DNA of 64,000 nt from an uncultured Caulobacter sp. (GCF_947036865.1 NZ_CAMQSF010000009.1:1-64000); one strand, 5' to 3'; positions 1 to 8,514 are shown, counted from the stretch's first letter. Notes: generated from the letters alone by a model not told the origin. Program-made: numbers and translations.

Positions 1-600
1 GGTCCGCCCCGCTTCGGCGGCGGTGGCGGCGGCGGCCGTTTCGGCGGCGGCGGCCCTGGCGGCCCGGGCGGTGGCGGCGGTGGTCCCCCGCCCGGCATGA
101 TCCGGCCGGGCCAGGGTCTGCTGCAGCTCTCGATCTATCACACCTGGCGCCTGTCGGACGAAGTGACCATTCGCAAGGGGCTGCCGGTTCTCGACCAGCT
201 CAACGGCTCGGCGATCAATTCGCGCACGGGCCAGCCCAGGCACGAGGTGCAGGTCCAGGGCGGCTACTTCAAGGACGGCGTGGGCATGCGCTTCAACGCC
301 ACCTGGAGGGCCTCGACCTGGGTCGACGGCGGCTCCACGGGCGGTCAGACGCTGTACTTCTCGGACTTGGCGACCGTCGGGGTCAATCTGTTCGCCAATT
401 TCAGCGTCCCGCAGCGCAAGAAGTGGGTCGACAAGTATCCGCTGCTGAAGGGCGTGCAGGCCTCGCTGAACTTCGAGAACCTGTTCAACGCCAAGCAGTC
501 GGTCCACGACCAGAGCGGCGCGACGCCGCAGGCCTATCAGCGCGACTATCTCGACCCGCTGGGCCGCACGGTGCGCCTGGGCTTCCGCAAGCTGCTCTGA
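1..600 (+). CDS. TonB-dependent receptor / outer-membrane beta-barrel protein, C-terminal part
   Basis: Partial gene: the reading frame is open from base 1 and stops at 598-600, so only the last 199 codons are here. The first 32 residues are almost pure Gly/Pro with Arg-Phe interruptions (bases 1-96), followed by barrel-like alternating strands and a C-terminus ending in an aromatic/hydrophobic pattern (LGFRKLL) typical of the last strand of an outer-membrane barrel. Segments such as LYHTWRL-like and FENLFNAKQ are typical of Caulobacter and sphingomonad TonB-dependent receptors with glycine-rich extracellular loops. It probably imports an unidentified substrate across the outer membrane. Substrate and N-terminal plug are outside the window. 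Confidence 0.75.
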   Translation, partial: GPPRFGGGGGGGRFGGGGPGGPGGGGGGPPPGMIRPGQGLLQLSIYHTWRLSDEVTIRKGLPVLDQLNGSAINSRTGQPRHEVQVQGGYFKDGVGMRFNATWRASTWVDGGSTGGQTLYFSDLATVGVNLFANFSVPQRKKWVDKYPLLKGVQASLNFENLFNAKQSVHDQSGATPQAYQRDYLDPLGRTVRLGFRKLL

Positions 601-696
601 CCAGGGCGAGGGCGGGGCGACTTCAACCCGTCCTTAAACTGTGGGGCGTACGCTGCGGGGTCTGAACGGCCGCTCCCGGCCGGATCGGAGGCTGTC

Positions 697-1083
697 ATGT
701 CCATCATGACCACGAGCACGCGGCGGACGGGCGATCACTTCGAGCCCAGCGACGCCGACCCCCAGGTCCAGCGCCGCCTGCGCGGCTATCTGGAGCAGAT
801 CGACTATACCGCGTTCGCCTCGAACAAGGCCGTGCTGGGGGCGACCGTCGGCCGCGCCGAGGGCGAACGCTTCCAGCGTCTGGCCGTCGCCGCCGCCACC
901 GCCCGCGCCAAGTGGGTGTCGGAAGCGGCCGCGATGGTCGACGCCGGGGCCAGTCTCTCCGAGGCGCAGGTCGCCCGGCTGGCCCATCTGCGCTCGACCT
1001 ATGACGAGCTGGTCTCGGTCTACGAAGCCACCCGCCGGATGGTCGAGCGGGGCTACGTCGCCTACAAGCCAAGTCAGGCTTAG
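697..1083 (+). CDS. conserved hypothetical protein, 128 aa
   Basis: I do not recognise a family. The ATG at 697 is chosen because GGAGG lies six bases upstream. The 128-residue product is soluble, Ala/Arg/Glu-rich and predicted mostly helical, with no signal peptide, membrane segment or cysteine. The central part (about residues 30-110) reads as two or three amphipathic helices. It sits 97 bp after the receptor gene and 73 bp before the GIY-YIG gene, so it is probably transcribed alone. Codon use and GC content match the neighbours, which supports a real gene. Confidence 0.6.
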   Translation: MSIMTTSTRRTGDHFEPSDADPQVQRRLRGYLEQIDYTAFASNKAVLGATVGRAEGERFQRLAVAAATARAKWVSEAAAMVDAGASLSEAQVARLAHLRSTYDELVSVYEATRRMVERGYVAYKPSQA

Positions 1084-1097
1084 CAAGACGGACTTTT

Positions 1098-1121
1098 ATC
1101 CGGATAATATTGACTCCGGAT
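1098..1121. promoter_or_regulatory. inverted repeat in an AT-rich patch upstream of the GIY-YIG gene
   Basis: ATCCGGA at 1098-1104 and its exact reverse complement TCCGGAT at 1115-1121 flank a 10-base AT-rich spacer. The patch stands out from the GC-rich surroundings and lies 36 bases before the GIY-YIG start. Within the first arm, TATCCGGATA is itself a perfect palindrome. The arrangement looks like an operator overlapping a promoter. No regulator is identified, so this is inference. Confidence 0.35.
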
Positions 1122-1156
1122 TTTCACCCGGGCAAAAGCGCGTCCAGGAGGACCGC

Positions 1157-1492
1157 ATGTCCGGACGCAAGGCGCTGCTGCGCCAATACAGAGAACGCAA
1201 GGTCGAGGCCGGGATCTACGCGGTGCGCTGCGCCGTGACCGGCGAGGCATGGATCGGCGCCACGCCCGATCTATCGACTCGCCAGAGCGGGATCTGGTTC
1301 TCGCTCGGCCACGGGGCGCATCGCGAGGCGAGCCTGCAAACCGCCTGGAAGACGCATGGGCCCGACGCCTTCGTGTTCGACGCGCTGGAGGTCGTCGATA
1401 TCGAGGGGCTGGACCGGTTCGGGCGCGACAGCCGGCTGAAGGCGCGCCGCTCGCACTGGATCGCGGCGCTGAACGGCAAGGGGCTGATGTGA
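1157..1492 (+). CDS. GIY-YIG superfamily nuclease-fold protein, 111 aa
   Basis: The ATG at 1157 has a strong ribosome binding site (AGGAGG, 5-6 bases upstream), so longer frames reaching further upstream are rejected. The N-terminus contains the GIY motif (GIYAVRC, about residues 17-23) and a WIGAT segment in place of the usual YIG element, followed by a conserved Arg in DLSTR and a Glu in ALEVV, matching the GIY-YIG core. It is a stand-alone single-domain protein; some family members cut or repair DNA, but activity here is unproven. Its TGA stop overlaps the next ATG by one base (TGATG), so the two genes are translationally coupled. Confidence 0.75.
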   Translation: MSGRKALLRQYRERKVEAGIYAVRCAVTGEAWIGATPDLSTRQSGIWFSLGHGAHREASLQTAWKTHGPDAFVFDALEVVDIEGLDRFGRDSRLKARRSHWIAALNGKGLM

Positions 1493-2040
1493 TGGAAGAG
1501 CGGTACGTTGTCTTCCAAGGCCATCGGCGCGTGGCGGCTGGATCGCGCCTTGAGGCCGCGCTGGCGGCCCAGCGCCTGGCGGGCGAGGCCGGGGTGGTGA
1601 TCTTCGGACCACGCGGCGGCTCCACGGATTTCGACCTGAGCGGCGGACCCGAGGCCCTGACCGCGCGCTTGGCGCCCGCCGGCGAGGCGCCGCGCGGACG
1701 CGGCCGGCCGAAGCTGGGGGTCGTCGCCCGCGAGGTCACCCTGCTGCCGCGTCACTGGGACTGGCTGGCCGGCCAGCCGGGCGGCGCGTCGGTGGCGCTG
1801 CGCAAGCTGGTCGAGGCCGCGCGTCGCGAGCAGGAAGGCCCCGATCGCGTCCGCGCGGCGCGCGAGGCGGCCTATCGCTTCGCCTCGGCGATCGGCGGCG
1901 ATCTGCCGGGCTTCGAGGAAGCCATGCGCTCCCTGTTCGCCGGAGACGCGGCCGGGTTCGAGGCGCGTATCCAGGACTGGCCGCCCGATGTCGCCGATCA
2001 GCTGCGGACCTACGCCGCCGAGGCCTTTCCGGAGGCCTGA
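1492..2040 (+). CDS. DUF2239 family protein, 182 aa
   Basis: The start ATG at 1492 overlaps the stop of the GIY-YIG gene. The protein resembles the DUF2239 family: an N-terminal beta-rich part (YVVFQGHRRVA, VVIFGPRGGSTDFDL), the segment GRGRPKLGVVAREVTLLPRHW around residues 69-90, and an alpha-helical C-terminal part rich in Ala/Arg/Glu. The PRHWDWL segment is reminiscent of small DNA-associated domains, but no biochemical function is established for the family. The tight coupling to a GIY-YIG protein suggests the two act together. It is followed after 12 bp by a convergent VOC gene. Confidence 0.7.
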   Translation: MEERYVVFQGHRRVAAGSRLEAALAAQRLAGEAGVVIFGPRGGSTDFDLSGGPEALTARLAPAGEAPRGRGRPKLGVVAREVTLLPRHWDWLAGQPGGASVALRKLVEAARREQEGPDRVRAAREAAYRFASAIGGDLPGFEEAMRSLFAGDAAGFEARIQDWPPDVADQLRTYAAEAFPEA

Positions 2041-2052
2041 CGCGGCTCGGCC

Positions 2053-2439
2053 TCAGGCCTTGGGCTGCAACAGGTCCCAGCGGTTGCCGTAGATATCCTC
2101 GAACACCGCCACCGAGCCATAGGCCTCGTGGCGCGGCGCCTCCAGGAACCGGACGCCGGCGGCGGTCATGCGCGCGTGATCGCCGGCGAAGTCGTCCGTA
2201 TGCAGAAAGAGCCAGACGCGCCCGCCGCCCTGGCGACCGATCGCCTCGGCCTGCTCGCCGGTCGCCCGAGCCAGCAGGATGTCCGCGCCGTCAGTTCCTG
2301 GCGACACCACCACCCAGCGCTTGCCGCCGCCCATGTCGGTGTCCTCGACGAGCGTGAAGCCCACCTTGCCGACATAGAAGGCGATCGCCTCGTCATAGTC
2401 GGCGACCAGCAGGGAGACGAGGGCGACGCGGCGGGCCAT
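2053..2439 (-). CDS. VOC (glyoxalase/bleomycin-resistance/dioxygenase) superfamily protein
   Basis: This 128-residue protein has the VOC pattern: VSLLVADYDEAIAFYVGKVGF at the N-terminus, then LVEDTDMGGGKRWVVV, HTDDF in the middle and a C-terminal VFEDIYGNRWDLLQP, giving two beta-alpha-beta-beta-beta modules. Candidate metal ligands are the His of LHTDD and the Glu of VFEDIYGN. The start at 2439 (MARRVALV) is preferred over an in-frame ATG 36 bases upstream because the fold begins directly after it. VOC proteins include lyases, isomerases and resistance proteins, so the substrate cannot be predicted. Confidence 0.8.
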   Translation of the reverse strand: MARRVALVSLLVADYDEAIAFYVGKVGFTLVEDTDMGGGKRWVVVSPGTDGADILLARATGEQAEAIGRQGGGRVWLFLHTDDFAGDHARMTAAGVRFLEAPRHEAYGSVAVFEDIYGNRWDLLQPKA

Positions 2440-2505
2440 GGGGCGACTCCGTTTAGGGAGCCGCCTGCATACCATGCGTCCGGGTGAGCGAGGACGGCCG
2501 CGCCG

Positions 2506-3525
2506 CTAGCCGCCCGTATAGCCCCCGATGATCGGCAGAATCTCGCCGGTGATGAAGCTGGCGGTCTGGGGCGAGGCCAGGAAGACATAGGCCGGGGCGA
2601 TCTCCTCCGGCTGGGCGGCGCGCTTCATCGGGGTCTGGGAGCCGAACTCGGCGACCTGCGGCGCCATCTTGTCCGCAGGGTTCAGCGGGGTCCAGACCGG
2701 GCCGGGGGCCACGGCGTTGACGCGGATCCCCTTCTTGACCAGGTGCGTGGCCAGCGAGCGGGTGAAGGCGTGGATGCCGCCCTTGGTCATCGAATAGTCC
2801 AGCAGGTCCTTGTTGCCGAGCAGGCCGGTGACCGAGCCGGTGTTGATGATCGAGCCGCCGTTGGGCAGGTGCTTCACCGCCGCCTTGGCCATGTGGAAAT
2901 AGCCGTAGAGGTTGGTGCGGAGCGTGCGGTCGAAGTGCTCTTCCGTCAGGTCCTCGAAGTCGGTGACGTGCTCCTGGAACGCGGCGTTGTTGACCAGCAC
3001 GTCGAGGCGGCCGAGTTCCGCGACGGTCTTTTCGACCGCGCTTCGAGCGTACTCCGGGTCGGCGACGTCGCCGGGCAGCAGGATGGCGCGGCGGCCCTCC
3101 AGCTCGACGGCCAGGCGGGTCTGCTCGGCGTCCTCGTGCTCGTTCAGATAGGCGATGGCGACATCCGCGCCCTCGCGGGCGAACAGCACCGCCACCGAGC
3201 GGCCGATGCCGCTGTCGGCGCCGGTGATCAGCGCGACCTTGTCCTGCAGCTTGCCCGAGCCCTTGTAGTACGGCGCGTCGTACATCGGCTGAGGATCGAG
3301 CTTGCTTTCCTCGCCCGGCTTGGCCTGGTGCTGCCGGGGGAACGGCGGAGCGGGGTAGGGGCGGGCGCCGGCCTGCATGGCCTGGCTCTTCTGGCCCTCG
3401 TCGCCAGCGTCCTCCGATTGGAAGGAGCGCTCCTCCTTGGCGTCCAGCGGAGCCTGGATATCGCGATAGGCCTGGGCGACGCGGTCGCCGGTCTCTTCGA
3501 ATTCGGGAGTCTGGGTCTCGGCCAC
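2506..3525 (-). CDS. SDR family oxidoreductase (YghA / general stress protein 39-like)
   Basis: NAD(P)-dependent short-chain dehydrogenase of the extended-N-terminus class. The Rossmann nucleotide motif TGADSGIG lies near residue 110, NNAAF follows, and the catalytic set is Ser in NTGSVTG and Tyr/Lys in YSMTK. The C-terminus (FITGEILPIIGGYTGG) is typical of the YghA/GSP39 group, usually linked to general stress in alphaproteobacteria. The start is a GTG at 3525, supported by AGGAG eight bases upstream; a longer frame lacks such a site. The first 100 residues are hydrophilic and Gln/Pro-rich, also typical of the group. It is divergent from the MATE gene. Confidence 0.85.
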   Translation of the reverse strand: MAETQTPEFEETGDRVAQAYRDIQAPLDAKEERSFQSEDAGDEGQKSQAMQAGARPYPAPPFPRQHQAKPGEESKLDPQPMYDAPYYKGSGKLQDKVALITGADSGIGRSVAVLFAREGADVAIAYLNEHEDAEQTRLAVELEGRRAILLPGDVADPEYARSAVEKTVAELGRLDVLVNNAAFQEHVTDFEDLTEEHFDRTLRTNLYGYFHMAKAAVKHLPNGGSIINTGSVTGLLGNKDLLDYSMTKGGIHAFTRSLATHLVKKGIRVNAVAPGPVWTPLNPADKMAPQVAEFGSQTPMKRAAQPEEIAPAYVFLASPQTASFITGEILPIIGGYTGG

Positions 3526-3660
3526 GGCGCGGTCTCCTGTGAGAGGGGGAGCCCGGAGAACCGCTGGGGTGGCGCGATGTTCCAAGCGTCACTACATGCG
3601 GGCTTGCCTAGAAATCGGGCATGGGCCAGTTTCGCGCCCTTCTTTGACACGGGTGACCCC

Positions 3661-5055
3661 ATGCCGCGCGACGCGGCCGAAGCGATGCTTCCGCCGAAGC
3701 GATCGCGCGGCCCGATCATGACCGACCTTCTCGAACTGCTCCGCCTGGCGGGGCCGGTCGTGCTGTCGCGCCTGGGGATCATGGTCATGGGCCTGACCGA
3801 CGCGATCGTCGTCGGCCACTTCTCCGCGCGGCAGCTGGGCTTCCACGCCATGGCCTGGGCGCCGACCTCCGTGGCGGTCACCGCCACGGTCGGACTGCTG
3901 GTCGGGATCCAGGTGATGACGGCGCGCGCCATCGGGGCCGGCAATCCGCACGAGACCGGGGCGGTGCTGCGGCGCGGCCTGGTCTATTCCGGCTGGCTCG
4001 GCGTCGGCTCGGCCCTGGTCCTGGCGCTGCTGGGGCCGCTGTTCCTGCACGCGCTGGGCCTGAAGGACGGCCTCGCCGACGGCGCGACCGCGCCCTTGGT
4101 CGTCTTCTCGCTGTCCCTGCCGGTCTACGCGGTGTCGGTGGCCTTGACCTTCTGGTTGGAGGGCCTGGGCCGACCCGGTCCCGGCGCGGCGATGATGTGG
4201 CTGGCCAATCTGGTCAACCTCGGCGCCAACCTGCTGTTCGTGCCGGGAGCCTTCGGCCTGCCCGCGATGGGCGCCGTCGGCGGCGCGTGGTCGACCTTCG
4301 TCGCCCGCACGGCGCTGGCCCTGGCCCTGGGCGTCTATGTGCTGCGGATGAAGGACTCCCGGACCCTCGGCGTGTTCGACAAGCCCGCCCGCGATCGGCC
4401 CGCCGAGGTCGAGCAGCGTCGCATCGGCTACGGCGCCGGCGCGTCGAACTTCTTCGAGGTCTCGGCCTTCGCCGGCATGAACCTGGTCTGCGGCTGGATC
4501 GGCAGCCTCGCCGTGGCGGCCTACGCCGTGGTGCTGAACGTCTCGGCCATCGTCTTCATGGTGCCGCTGGGCGTGGCGACGGCGACCGCCGTGCAGGTCG
4601 GGCGGGCCTATGGCGCGCGCGATCCGGAAGGCATGAAGCGGGCGGGCTGGATCGCCTTCGCGGCGATCGCGGTGGTCGGGATCGTGTTCGGCCTGATGCT
4701 CTATCCGCTCAGGGCTTGGGTGGCGCTGGCCTATACCACCGACCCGGCCGCCCTGACCCTGATCCTGCCGGCCATGGCGCTGTCCTGCCTGTTCTTCGCG
4801 CCCGACGCGGTGCAGGTGGTGGCGGCCCAGGCGCTGCGGGCGCGGGGCGAGGTGTGGATCCCGACCGTGACCCACCTGATCAGCTACGCCCTGGTCATGG
4901 GGCCGCTGGCCTGGTGGCTGGCGATCCCCAGGGGCATGGGCCTGAACGGGGTGCTGATCTCGATCATCGTCACCAGCTTCCTGGCGGCGGCGTTCCTGGT
5001 CGGACGGTTCCGGATGCTGGACTGGCGGGATCGAAGGGCGGCCCAGAACGCGTAG
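3661..5055 (+). CDS. MATE family multidrug/toxin efflux transporter
   Basis: Inner-membrane drug:cation antiporter of the MATE/NorM type, 464 residues with about 12 hydrophobic segments in two six-helix halves. The first half starts LLRLAGPVVLSRLGIMVMGLTDAIVVGHFS, the characteristic MATE opening in which a membrane helix carries the Gly-Leu-Thr-Asp segment. The start at 3661 follows a weak GGTGA; an alternative ATG at 3718 lies just before the first helix. It is divergent from the SDR gene (135 bp) and followed by a repeat pair. Substrate unknown. Confidence 0.88.
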   Translation: MPRDAAEAMLPPKRSRGPIMTDLLELLRLAGPVVLSRLGIMVMGLTDAIVVGHFSARQLGFHAMAWAPTSVAVTATVGLLVGIQVMTARAIGAGNPHETGAVLRRGLVYSGWLGVGSALVLALLGPLFLHALGLKDGLADGATAPLVVFSLSLPVYAVSVALTFWLEGLGRPGPGAAMMWLANLVNLGANLLFVPGAFGLPAMGAVGGAWSTFVARTALALALGVYVLRMKDSRTLGVFDKPARDRPAEVEQRRIGYGAGASNFFEVSAFAGMNLVCGWIGSLAVAAYAVVLNVSAIVFMVPLGVATATAVQVGRAYGARDPEGMKRAGWIAFAAIAVVGIVFGLMLYPLRAWVALAYTTDPAALTLILPAMALSCLFFAPDAVQVVAAQALRARGEVWIPTVTHLISYALVMGPLAWWLAIPRGMGLNGVLISIIVTSFLAAAFLVGRFRMLDWRDRRAAQNA

Positions 5056-5067
5056 CGACCGTGCCGC

Positions 5068-5154
5068 GTCCTCACCCTTCGACAGGCTCAGGGTGAGGAC
5101 GATTGCAGACGCTTGCAGTAGAGATCCTCACCCTGAGCTTGTCGAAGGGCGAGG
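5068..5154. repeat. REP-like pair of inverted hairpin repeats, copy 1
   Basis: The first unit (5068-5100) is a perfect hairpin: GTCCTCACCCT, an 11-base loop TCGACAGGCTC, then AGGGTGAGGAC. The second unit (5126-5154) is the same sequence in inverse orientation with small changes. The pair sits between the convergent MATE gene and the 5167-6063 gene, and may work as a bidirectional terminator. The same pair recurs at 13477-13564. Confidence 0.8.
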
Positions 5155-5166
5155 GTCTCGGTTCCA

Positions 5167-6063
5167 CTAAGCCCCCAGGATCCAGCCTTCCTCCGCCTCC
5201 GCCGCCGCCAGCGCCTCGTCCGACAGCCCCTTCGGCGCGGCGAAGAGCGCGCCGAGCTTGCCGGTCTCGTCCAGCTTGGCGAAGTGCTCGGCCAGGCTGC
5301 GCACCTGGGCCAGATCCTTGACCTCGCCGGCCGACGCGGCCGCCTTGAGCAGCGACGGATAGACCTCGGCCACGACCACGGCCACGCCGTCGAGATCGGC
5401 GTCGGTCAGGGCCTTGAAGCCCGTTTCGAACGGCCACACCCGCACGGCCTCGCCGCGCGCGTCCTTCAGCCGGCGCACGGCCGGGATGCCCATGATCGCC
5501 TGACCGCCGACCGAGCCGTTGTAATAGAGCTTCCAGATCGAGTGCGCGCCCTTGGCGGCCTCGTCGGCATGGCGGAACTCCGGCAGGTCGCCCTCGCCAT
5601 GCTCGCGCGCCCGCTTGGGCTGCAGGGTGGTCAGGGCGTCCTTGGGCGGGCAGCCCCAGAACGGGAAGGGGCCCCCGGTCAGGCGGCGGTTGATCTCCGA
5701 GCCGACGCCGAAGCGGTTGTTGGTGTTGTCGGCCTTGTCCTTGACCATCTTGGCCAGCTGGTCCCAGACCGCGCGCCAGGGCGTCTCGCCCGGCAAAGCC
5801 AGGGCTTGGGCCAGGCCGCGCGGGAAGCCCAGCGGGAAGTCGAAGCCGACCAGGGCCCGCTCGCCGCGCTTCTTCAGGTCGTCGAGGATGGCGGCCAGGC
5901 GCGTCTCGGCCTCGGCGCGGGTGGCGGGATTGAAGCTCTCGAAGATCAGGCGGAAGCGCACGTCGCGCTTGAGCACGCCGATCCAGATGGAGTCGGCGCC
6001 GGTGGTCGGCTTGGCCGCCGCGCTCCAGTCGACGATCACATAGGCGCTGAACAGACGCGACAC
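5167..6063 (-). CDS. conserved hypothetical protein, possible RNase H-like fold (DUF429-like)
   Basis: Not assigned to a named family with confidence. The 298-residue protein begins with an acidic strand signature (YVIVDWSAAAKPTTGADSIWIGV), followed by a second acidic strand motif, ALVGFDFPLGFPRG, then PFWGCPP and a late VVVAEVYPSL. This spacing of Asp/Asp/Glu on beta strands resembles RNase H-like folds such as DUF429, in which they would bind a metal. Similar proteins in alphaproteobacteria carry inconsistent names, including some from cobalamin synthesis, and nothing nearby supports that. It is cytosolic, with no signal peptide or membrane segment. Confidence 0.6.
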   Translation of the reverse strand: MSRLFSAYVIVDWSAAAKPTTGADSIWIGVLKRDVRFRLIFESFNPATRAEAETRLAAILDDLKKRGERALVGFDFPLGFPRGLAQALALPGETPWRAVWDQLAKMVKDKADNTNNRFGVGSEINRRLTGGPFPFWGCPPKDALTTLQPKRAREHGEGDLPEFRHADEAAKGAHSIWKLYYNGSVGGQAIMGIPAVRRLKDARGEAVRVWPFETGFKALTDADLDGVAVVVAEVYPSLLKAAASAGEVKDLAQVRSLAEHFAKLDETGKLGALFAAPKGLSDEALAAAEAEEGWILGA

Positions 6064-6153
6064 GGGGCGAAGCTCCGAGAGAGAAACGAAGTCGCGCTTC
6101 TACTCTTCCGGCCGCGCCCCGGCCAGATCATCAAAGCGCTTGACGCGCCGATA

Positions 6154-8145
6154 TCAGGCGGCGTCGCGGACCTTGGCGGTGGGGCCGATCGGCCGGCCGT
6201 CGCGGGCGAACCAGCGGATCGGCGGCTCGCAGGCCGGACCCAGGGCGGCGCGGACGATGGCCGGCGGGCGGCGTTCCTCCGGCGTCATGAACAGGCCGTT
6301 GGCCTTCAGCTTCAGGCCGGCGACCTTGTGCGCGCCCAGCATGGTCAGCGGCACGGCCAGAACCAGGCCCAGCAGGATCGGGGCGGTCGAGGTGAAGAGG
6401 TCCGGCGTGAACCAGAACACCGAGGCCAGGATCAGTCCGGTGACGCTGATCCAGCCCATGGCGGCCGAGGCCTCCTTGAAGCTGACCTTGTCGGCGTCGC
6501 GACGCTGGGTGGCCCAGCCGCCGACCTTGCCGGCCAGGATCTCGACGATGGCCCGGGTCTGGGTGAACATCAGCATCGGGGCCACGAGGGCCGAGAGCAG
6601 CATCTCGATCGCCAGGCCGGCGGCCACGCGGCGCTTGCCGCCGAAGCCCTTGATCTCCTGCTTGCGCGAGAAGACCAGGATCGAGCCCATGATCTTGGGC
6701 CCGAACAGCAGCAGGAAGGTGATGATCATCGCCCAGGCGGTGGCCTGGATCTCGCGCCAGTCGATCAGGGCGTGGGCGGCGGCCTGCAGGTCGGCCATGG
6801 TGAAGGCGGCCTTCTTCAGCTCGGGCATCAGCGCGCGCGAGGTGACGCCCGCCGACAGCGCCACGAACCACAGCGGCGACAGGGCGTAGCTGAGCACGCC
6901 GATCACCAGGTGCATCCGGCTCATCCAGTGCAGGCCGGGCAGGGCGACCAGCGGCACATGCTGGATATTGCCCCGGCACCAGCGCCGGTCGCGGGTGGCG
7001 AAGTCCAGCAGGTTCGAGGGGCTCTCCTCGTAGGAGCCCTCCAGATAGGGGGCCAGGTGCACGCTCCAGCCGCCGCGGCGCAGCAGGGCGCTTTCGAGGG
7101 CGTCGTGGCTCATCACCTCGCCGCCGAACGGCTTGGGGCCGGCGAGGTGCGGCAGGCCGCAGGTCTCGGCGAAGGCGCGGGTGCGCACGATGGCGTTGTG
7201 GCCCCAGAACGAGCTCTCGCTTCCCGACCACCACGCCAGGCCCGTCCAGGCGACGCGGCCGTAGAGGCGCGTGGCGAACTGCAGGGTGCGGGCGAAGATC
7301 GTCTGGCCGTTGATGATCATCGGCATGGTCTGGATCAGGCCGGCGCCCGGGTGACGCTCCATGGCGTCGGCCAGGCGGACCATGGCCTCGCCGGTCATCA
7401 GGCTGTCGGCGTCCAGCACCAGCATGTGCTCGTAGGCGCTGCCCCACCGGCGGACCCAATCGGCGACGTTGCCGGCCTTGCGGCCCGTGTTTTCCTTGCG
7501 GATCCGATAGTAGACGTTGCTGTGCGCCTCGCGGCGGAAGCGGGCGAAGCAGGCCTGCTCGGCCAGGGCCACCTGGGCGTCGCGGGTGTCGCTGAGCACG
7601 AAGATGTCGAAGTGCCGGCTCATGCCGGTCTCGGCGATCGAGGCGTCCATGGCGCGAAGGCGCGCGAAGACGGCGGCGGCGTCCTCGTTGTGCACCGGCA
7701 TCAGGATGGCGGTGCGGGTGTGCAGCTTGGGCATCGGGGCCGCGCCGTCGATGCCGAGCGGGTCCTTGGGTTTGCCCAGCAGGATCACGAAACCGGCCAC
7801 GGCGGTGCAGAACCACAGCGACAGGGCCAGGAACAGCGGGGCCAGCAGGGTCAGAACGACCGCCTCCAGCCGGGTCACGCCGCCCAGCGCGATAGTGTCG
7901 TAGCTGGCCTTCCAGCCGGCGAAGCCCATGGCGAGCGTGGCCAGGGCGATGATCCAGCGGCGCAGCGTCATGTTGGCGACCAGCGCGGTGGCCCGGCGCG
8001 GACCGCCTTGCCAGAAGCCCAGGGGCTGGACCGGCATGGCCAGGGGCACTTCGGCGGGGATCTCGACCGTATCTCGGCGAACAACCTGATCGAGGGTCAC
8101 GCTCGTGGAGGAGCGCACGTCGAAGAGGGAGGAGCGATCGCTCAT
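6154..8145 (-). CDS. mdoH: glucans biosynthesis glucosyltransferase OpgH/MdoH
   Basis: Inner-membrane family 2 glycosyltransferase that builds the periplasmic glucan backbone from UDP-glucose. The 663-residue protein has two N-terminal membrane helices (MTLRRWIIALATLAMG; VVLTLLAPLFLALSLWFC), a cytosolic GT2 domain with ILMPVHNED, VLDADSLM (metal/UDP binding), SHDALESALL and the acceptor-binding RDRRWCRGN, then about six C-terminal helices. No opgG partner is adjacent. In Caulobacter crescentus OpgH is reported to be essential for normal morphology, which fits a stand-alone gene. ATG at 8145 has only a weak ribosome binding site. kdsA lies upstream on the same strand, 369 bp away. Confidence 0.9.
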   Translation of the reverse strand: MSDRSSLFDVRSSTSVTLDQVVRRDTVEIPAEVPLAMPVQPLGFWQGGPRRATALVANMTLRRWIIALATLAMGFAGWKASYDTIALGGVTRLEAVVLTLLAPLFLALSLWFCTAVAGFVILLGKPKDPLGIDGAAPMPKLHTRTAILMPVHNEDAAAVFARLRAMDASIAETGMSRHFDIFVLSDTRDAQVALAEQACFARFRREAHSNVYYRIRKENTGRKAGNVADWVRRWGSAYEHMLVLDADSLMTGEAMVRLADAMERHPGAGLIQTMPMIINGQTIFARTLQFATRLYGRVAWTGLAWWSGSESSFWGHNAIVRTRAFAETCGLPHLAGPKPFGGEVMSHDALESALLRRGGWSVHLAPYLEGSYEESPSNLLDFATRDRRWCRGNIQHVPLVALPGLHWMSRMHLVIGVLSYALSPLWFVALSAGVTSRALMPELKKAAFTMADLQAAAHALIDWREIQATAWAMIITFLLLFGPKIMGSILVFSRKQEIKGFGGKRRVAAGLAIEMLLSALVAPMLMFTQTRAIVEILAGKVGGWATQRRDADKVSFKEASAAMGWISVTGLILASVFWFTPDLFTSTAPILLGLVLAVPLTMLGAHKVAGLKLKANGLFMTPEERRPPAIVRAALGPACEPPIRWFARDGRPIGPTAKVRDAA

Positions 8146-8514
8146 GTCGTCAGATCTCGGAATGATCCGGCGCGGAGATCCGCCGGTTGGGACCTACAGT
8201 AAAACCTCGATCACAAATTCGCTACCGGAAATCACGCGGATTTCGCAGTTGCGAGAAAAAAGTCGGGCGGGACGGAGCTCGCCGCTGGCGGGAAGTCGTC
8301 GGAACCCATGGATTCCAGGGCTTTCCCTAAACTGACTTGCTGTTCGGCGCGCCGACAGCGGCGGTCGCGGGGCGGGTGGAGCATGCGCGTGCTCGCCCCG
8401 AAGGCGAAGACCACGCCCGTCTAGCGCTCGCCTCGGCGCGACTCGGCGGCCGCGAACGCGCGCGCGCGGCTCTCCGGCCTCACGCACGATCACGGCCTCG
8501 CGAGCGGCGAGAGT
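8146..8514. other. 369-bp intergenic region between kdsA and mdoH
   Basis: I see no gene. An open frame on the minus strand (8194-8493) has Arg/Pro-rich shadow composition and is rejected. Bases about 8200-8270 are markedly less GC-rich than the rest and probably hold the mdoH promoter. Bases 8440-8515 are a CG-alternating stretch just after kdsA. No clear terminator with a T run is visible. Confidence 0.4.

Noticed and set aside
5284..8202. 972-codon open frame on the plus strand antisense to mdoH and the 5167 gene
   Set aside because: It spans two real genes on the other strand and its product is Arg/Gly/His/Gln-rich with no domain: a shadow from GC-rich third positions.
8194..8493. 99-codon minus-strand frame in the kdsA-mdoH gap
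   Set aside because: Arg-rich, low-complexity product, no ribosome binding site, and part of it lies in the less GC-rich promoter-like stretch.
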